From JACCTH01 sp036556085 (GTDB taxonomy: Bacteria; Actinomycetota; Acidimicrobiia; Spongiisociales; ZC4RG35), in the NCBI GenBank assembly GCA_036556085.1, contig DATBKE010000146.1:1-15630 (forward strand): a stretch of DNA of 15,630 nucleotides, written 5' to 3'. The notes beneath the pieces were generated by a model that had not been told where the DNA came from, searched no databases, and saw only the letters and a list, made by a program, of their open reading frames with translations. Positions 14,193 to 15,630 of this stretch are shown here, one piece after another. The position numbers and the translations under genes are program-made. The first letter of the stretch is position 1; each line of letters opens with the position of its first letter.

Positions 14193-14939
14193 GTGGGAGA
14201 ACTGCTCAGCAAAGACGAGTTCCGGGTAGCCCTCAAGGACGCGATGAAAGGGCGAGAAGCAAAGGATGCCTCCTTCAGCATGGCTTGGTCGGGAGGCGAT
14301 CTCAAGCGGCACCACTTTGCCCGATGGGCCGAAAATCATTTTCACTACGTGGGACCGTTCGCCGACTACCTCGGATACATCTATGGCAACGCCCCCGACT
14401 CAGCCACCGACGCCAAAGACTTTCTCTTGCAGAACATGTATGAGGAAGAGCTGGCGGACATTCGTCACACCGACTTATTGGTCCGATTCGCCGAAGCCTG
14501 CGGCACCACCCGGGAGCGGGTGGAGGATCCTCACAACATGAACCCGGTGACGCGCGGTCTGCAGGCGTGGTGTTACGCCACCTCGATGCGTCGCAACTGG
14601 GTGGTCGCGACCGCGGCCTTGATCGTTGGTCTCGAGTCCCAGGTTCCCGATATCTACCGCCGTCAATACCCACCTCTGTTGGAGAAATACGGTTTCACCG
14701 AGGACGAGGCGGAGTTCTTCGAGCTTCATATCTCCTCGGACGAAGTTCACGGCGAGCGCGGCTATCAGATCGTCCTCAACTACGCCGATACGCCCGAGTT
14801 GCAGGAGGAATGCTTGGAGGCGGTTCGCGATGCAGCCGACATGCGTTTCTCATACACGAAGGCCTTGTTCGACTACTACGTGAAGGGCGACATGCCGAGC
14901 GTGGAAGAAGAGGACCTAGCAGGCATCGGGTCGGTCTGA
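14193..14939 (+). CDS. Heme-oxygenase-like diiron oxidase (PqqC/TenA-like, HDO)
   Basis: A 248-residue all-helical protein of the TenA/PqqC-like fold, iron-containing redox enzyme branch. The six ligands of heme-oxygenase-like diiron enzymes are all present with the right spacing: Glu85 and His92 (EELADIRH, E-x6-H), Glu148 (VGLES), then His179, Asp183 and His186 (HISSDEVH, H-x3-D-x2-H). This mirrors the published ligand set of Chlamydia CADD (E81, H88, E142, H174, D178, H181). Known HDOs oxidise amines, fatty acids or amino acids (UndA, BesC, SznF, CADD); the substrate here is unknown. PqqC itself has no metal, so a plain PqqC call would be wrong. GTG 14193 has AAGGAG 6 nt upstream. A Rieske ferredoxin and reductase follow, and gntR2 is divergent. 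Confidence 0.87.
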   Translation: MGELLSKDEFRVALKDAMKGREAKDASFSMAWSGGDLKRHHFARWAENHFHYVGPFADYLGYIYGNAPDSATDAKDFLLQNMYEEELADIRHTDLLVRFAEACGTTRERVEDPHNMNPVTRGLQAWCYATSMRRNWVVATAALIVGLESQVPDIYRRQYPPLLEKYGFTEDEAEFFELHISSDEVHGERGYQIVLNYADTPELQEECLEAVRDAADMRFSYTKALFDYYVKGDMPSVEEEDLAGIGSV

Positions 14940-14989
14940 AGCCCGAAGGCCCGGGACAGACCTGAAGTTCCGCTGAAGCGGGAGACGGC

Positions 14990-15370
14990 GTGTCCGACTG
15001 GGTGAAGGTGGCGGACCTCAAGGAGCTGCAACGCCGCAAGAAGCTCCTCGTCGACGCCAGCGGAACCGGCATCGCCCTGTTCCTTGACGACGGCTACGTC
15101 TACGCCCTCCGGGACATCTGCATTCACAAGCAAAGAAATCTCTCGAAGGGCCTTGTCTTCCAGGGCAAGGTCATTTGTCCAGGCCACCAGTGGGCTTTCG
15201 ACCTCCCCACTGGCTGGGTCGACGAGTGGGGCGAATGTCAACCCACATTTCCAGTGAAGGTGGAAGGCGGAGAGGTGTACGTTGACCCCGAGCCCCGCGT
15301 CCGAACTGAGGCCCCGGTGCCAGAAGAGCGGTGGCCGGTGGGGCGCGGCGCCCAGATCGGAGAAGTGTGA
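14990..15370 (+). CDS. Rieske [2Fe-2S] ferredoxin
   Basis: A 126-residue soluble Rieske protein, the length of stand-alone oxygenase ferredoxins (HcaC/BphF-like) or NirD-like proteins. The cluster ligands are Cys44 and His46 (CIH) and Cys63 and His66 (CPGH), 16 residues apart between Cys-x-His and Cys-x2-His, followed by WAFDLPTGW as in the family. It carries single electrons from an NAD(P)H-dependent reductase to an oxygenase. GTG 14990 has GGGAG 5 nt upstream. It lies 50 nt after the HDO gene and 21 nt before a ferredoxin reductase gene. No Rieske oxygenase alpha or beta subunit is in the window, so the HDO is its likely partner. The C-terminal tail after about residue 100 is unusual, proline- and arginine-rich, and of unknown use. 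Confidence 0.92.
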   Translation: MSDWVKVADLKELQRRKKLLVDASGTGIALFLDDGYVYALRDICIHKQRNLSKGLVFQGKVICPGHQWAFDLPTGWVDEWGECQPTFPVKVEGGEVYVDPEPRVRTEAPVPEERWPVGRGAQIGEV

Positions 15371-15391
15371 GCTCGTGAACAGGAAGAGATC

Positions 15392-15630
15392 ATGAACAGG
15401 GTGGTTCTCATCGGCGCCGGTCAGACCTCTGCCTCGGCCGCCCGCGCTTTGCGCCGGGAGGGATTCGGGGGCGAGGTCGTGATCGTCGGCGAGGAGCCTC
15501 ATCCCCCATATCAACGGCCACCTCTCTCGAAGGAGTATCTCCAGGGTGCGGCGCCTCTCTCCGACGTTTGGTCGGTCGATCCCGCCTGGTACGACGAGAA
15601 CAAAGTCGAGTTGCGCTTGGGCATCGAAGC
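15392..15630 (+). CDS. FAD-dependent ferredoxin reductase, 5' part
   Basis: The first 79 codons of a pyridine nucleotide-disulphide-type flavoprotein that continues past the window. It opens MNRVVLIGAGQTSASAARAL, an FAD Rossmann loop (GxGxxx), followed by VVIVGEEPHPPYQRPPLSKE, the motif typical of reductases that serve Rieske oxygenase ferredoxins, rubredoxins or putidaredoxin. The ATG at 15392 has AGGAAGAG about 4 nt upstream. It stands 21 nt after the Rieske ferredoxin gene, so the pair would form an NAD(P)H to FAD to [2Fe-2S] chain. What follows it is not visible, and a further oxygenase gene beyond the window could change the reading. Confidence 0.9.
   Translation, partial: MNRVVLIGAGQTSASAARALRREGFGGEVVIVGEEPHPPYQRPPLSKEYLQGAAPLSDVWSVDPAWYDENKVELRLGIE

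Noticed and set aside
14193..14939. Calling the HDO gene pqqC or tenA
   Set aside because: PqqC is metal-free and TenA uses a cysteine for thiamin chemistry; here the full six-residue iron ligand set is present and no PQQ or thiamin genes are nearby.
15376..15400. TGAACAGG repeated 17 nt apart just before the reductase start
   Set aside because: The upstream copy follows a GTG that leads to a stop within a few codons and is out of frame; the repeat is too short to mean more than chance or a small duplication.
1..15630. CRISPR array, tRNA, rRNA, insertion sequence or phage genes
   Set aside because: No spaced repeat series, no tRNA-like cloverleaf or rRNA stretch, and no transposase or integrase motif was seen on reading both strands.

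Overview
The window looks like a chromosomal stretch of a high-GC, aerobic, Gram-positive-type bacterium, most likely an actinobacterium (an Acidimicrobiia-like lineage is my guess from gene style, not proven). The basis is high GC, many GTG/TTG starts, tight operons, a lipoprotein solute-binding protein instead of a periplasmic one, and FadR-type GntR regulators. I see no rRNA, tRNA, CRISPR array, insertion sequence or phage gene.

Left half (1-10732): position 1-110 holds the 3' end of a plus-strand D-amino-acid-oxidase-like gene that converges on, and overlaps, the minus-strand operon. That operon reads from 6421 down to 89 as dppA-dppB-dppC-dppD-dppF-tauE: a complete peptide/opine-type ABC importer followed by a TauE/SafE anion exporter. 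A 15-bp perfect hairpin lies between dppA and dppB. Divergently, a plus-strand operon runs gntR1 - MFS transporter - ornithine cyclodeaminase/mu-crystallin family enzyme - gamma-glutamyltransferase-like enzyme (6483-10732), with 1-14 nt overlaps or a 2-nt gap. The two operons share a 61-bp divergent control region.

Middle (10733-10879): a convergent, C-rich, repeat-like spacer.

Right half (10880-15630): a minus-strand group gntR2 - GlcG/HbpS (DUF336) protein - aldehyde dehydrogenase - ferritin-like diiron protein. Divergent from gntR2 is a plus-strand set: a heme-oxygenase-like diiron oxidase (HDO) with all six predicted iron ligands, a Rieske ferredoxin, and the start of a ferredoxin reductase that runs off the window. 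The Rieske ferredoxin/reductase pair normally feeds a Rieske oxygenase; here the HDO occupies that place.

How it fits together: three control regions (dppA/gntR1, glcG, gntR2/HDO) carry the same unusual element, two FadR-type GTATAC-like boxes one base apart. At dppA and at the HDO gene it sits on good -35/-10 promoters. I infer one regulon run by the two related GntR repressors. It would import a peptide- or amino-acid-like compound, process it (GGT-like, OCD-like and DAO-like enzymes), oxidise it with the HDO system and ALDH, and perhaps export sulfite or a similar anion. The substrate cannot be read from the sequence.
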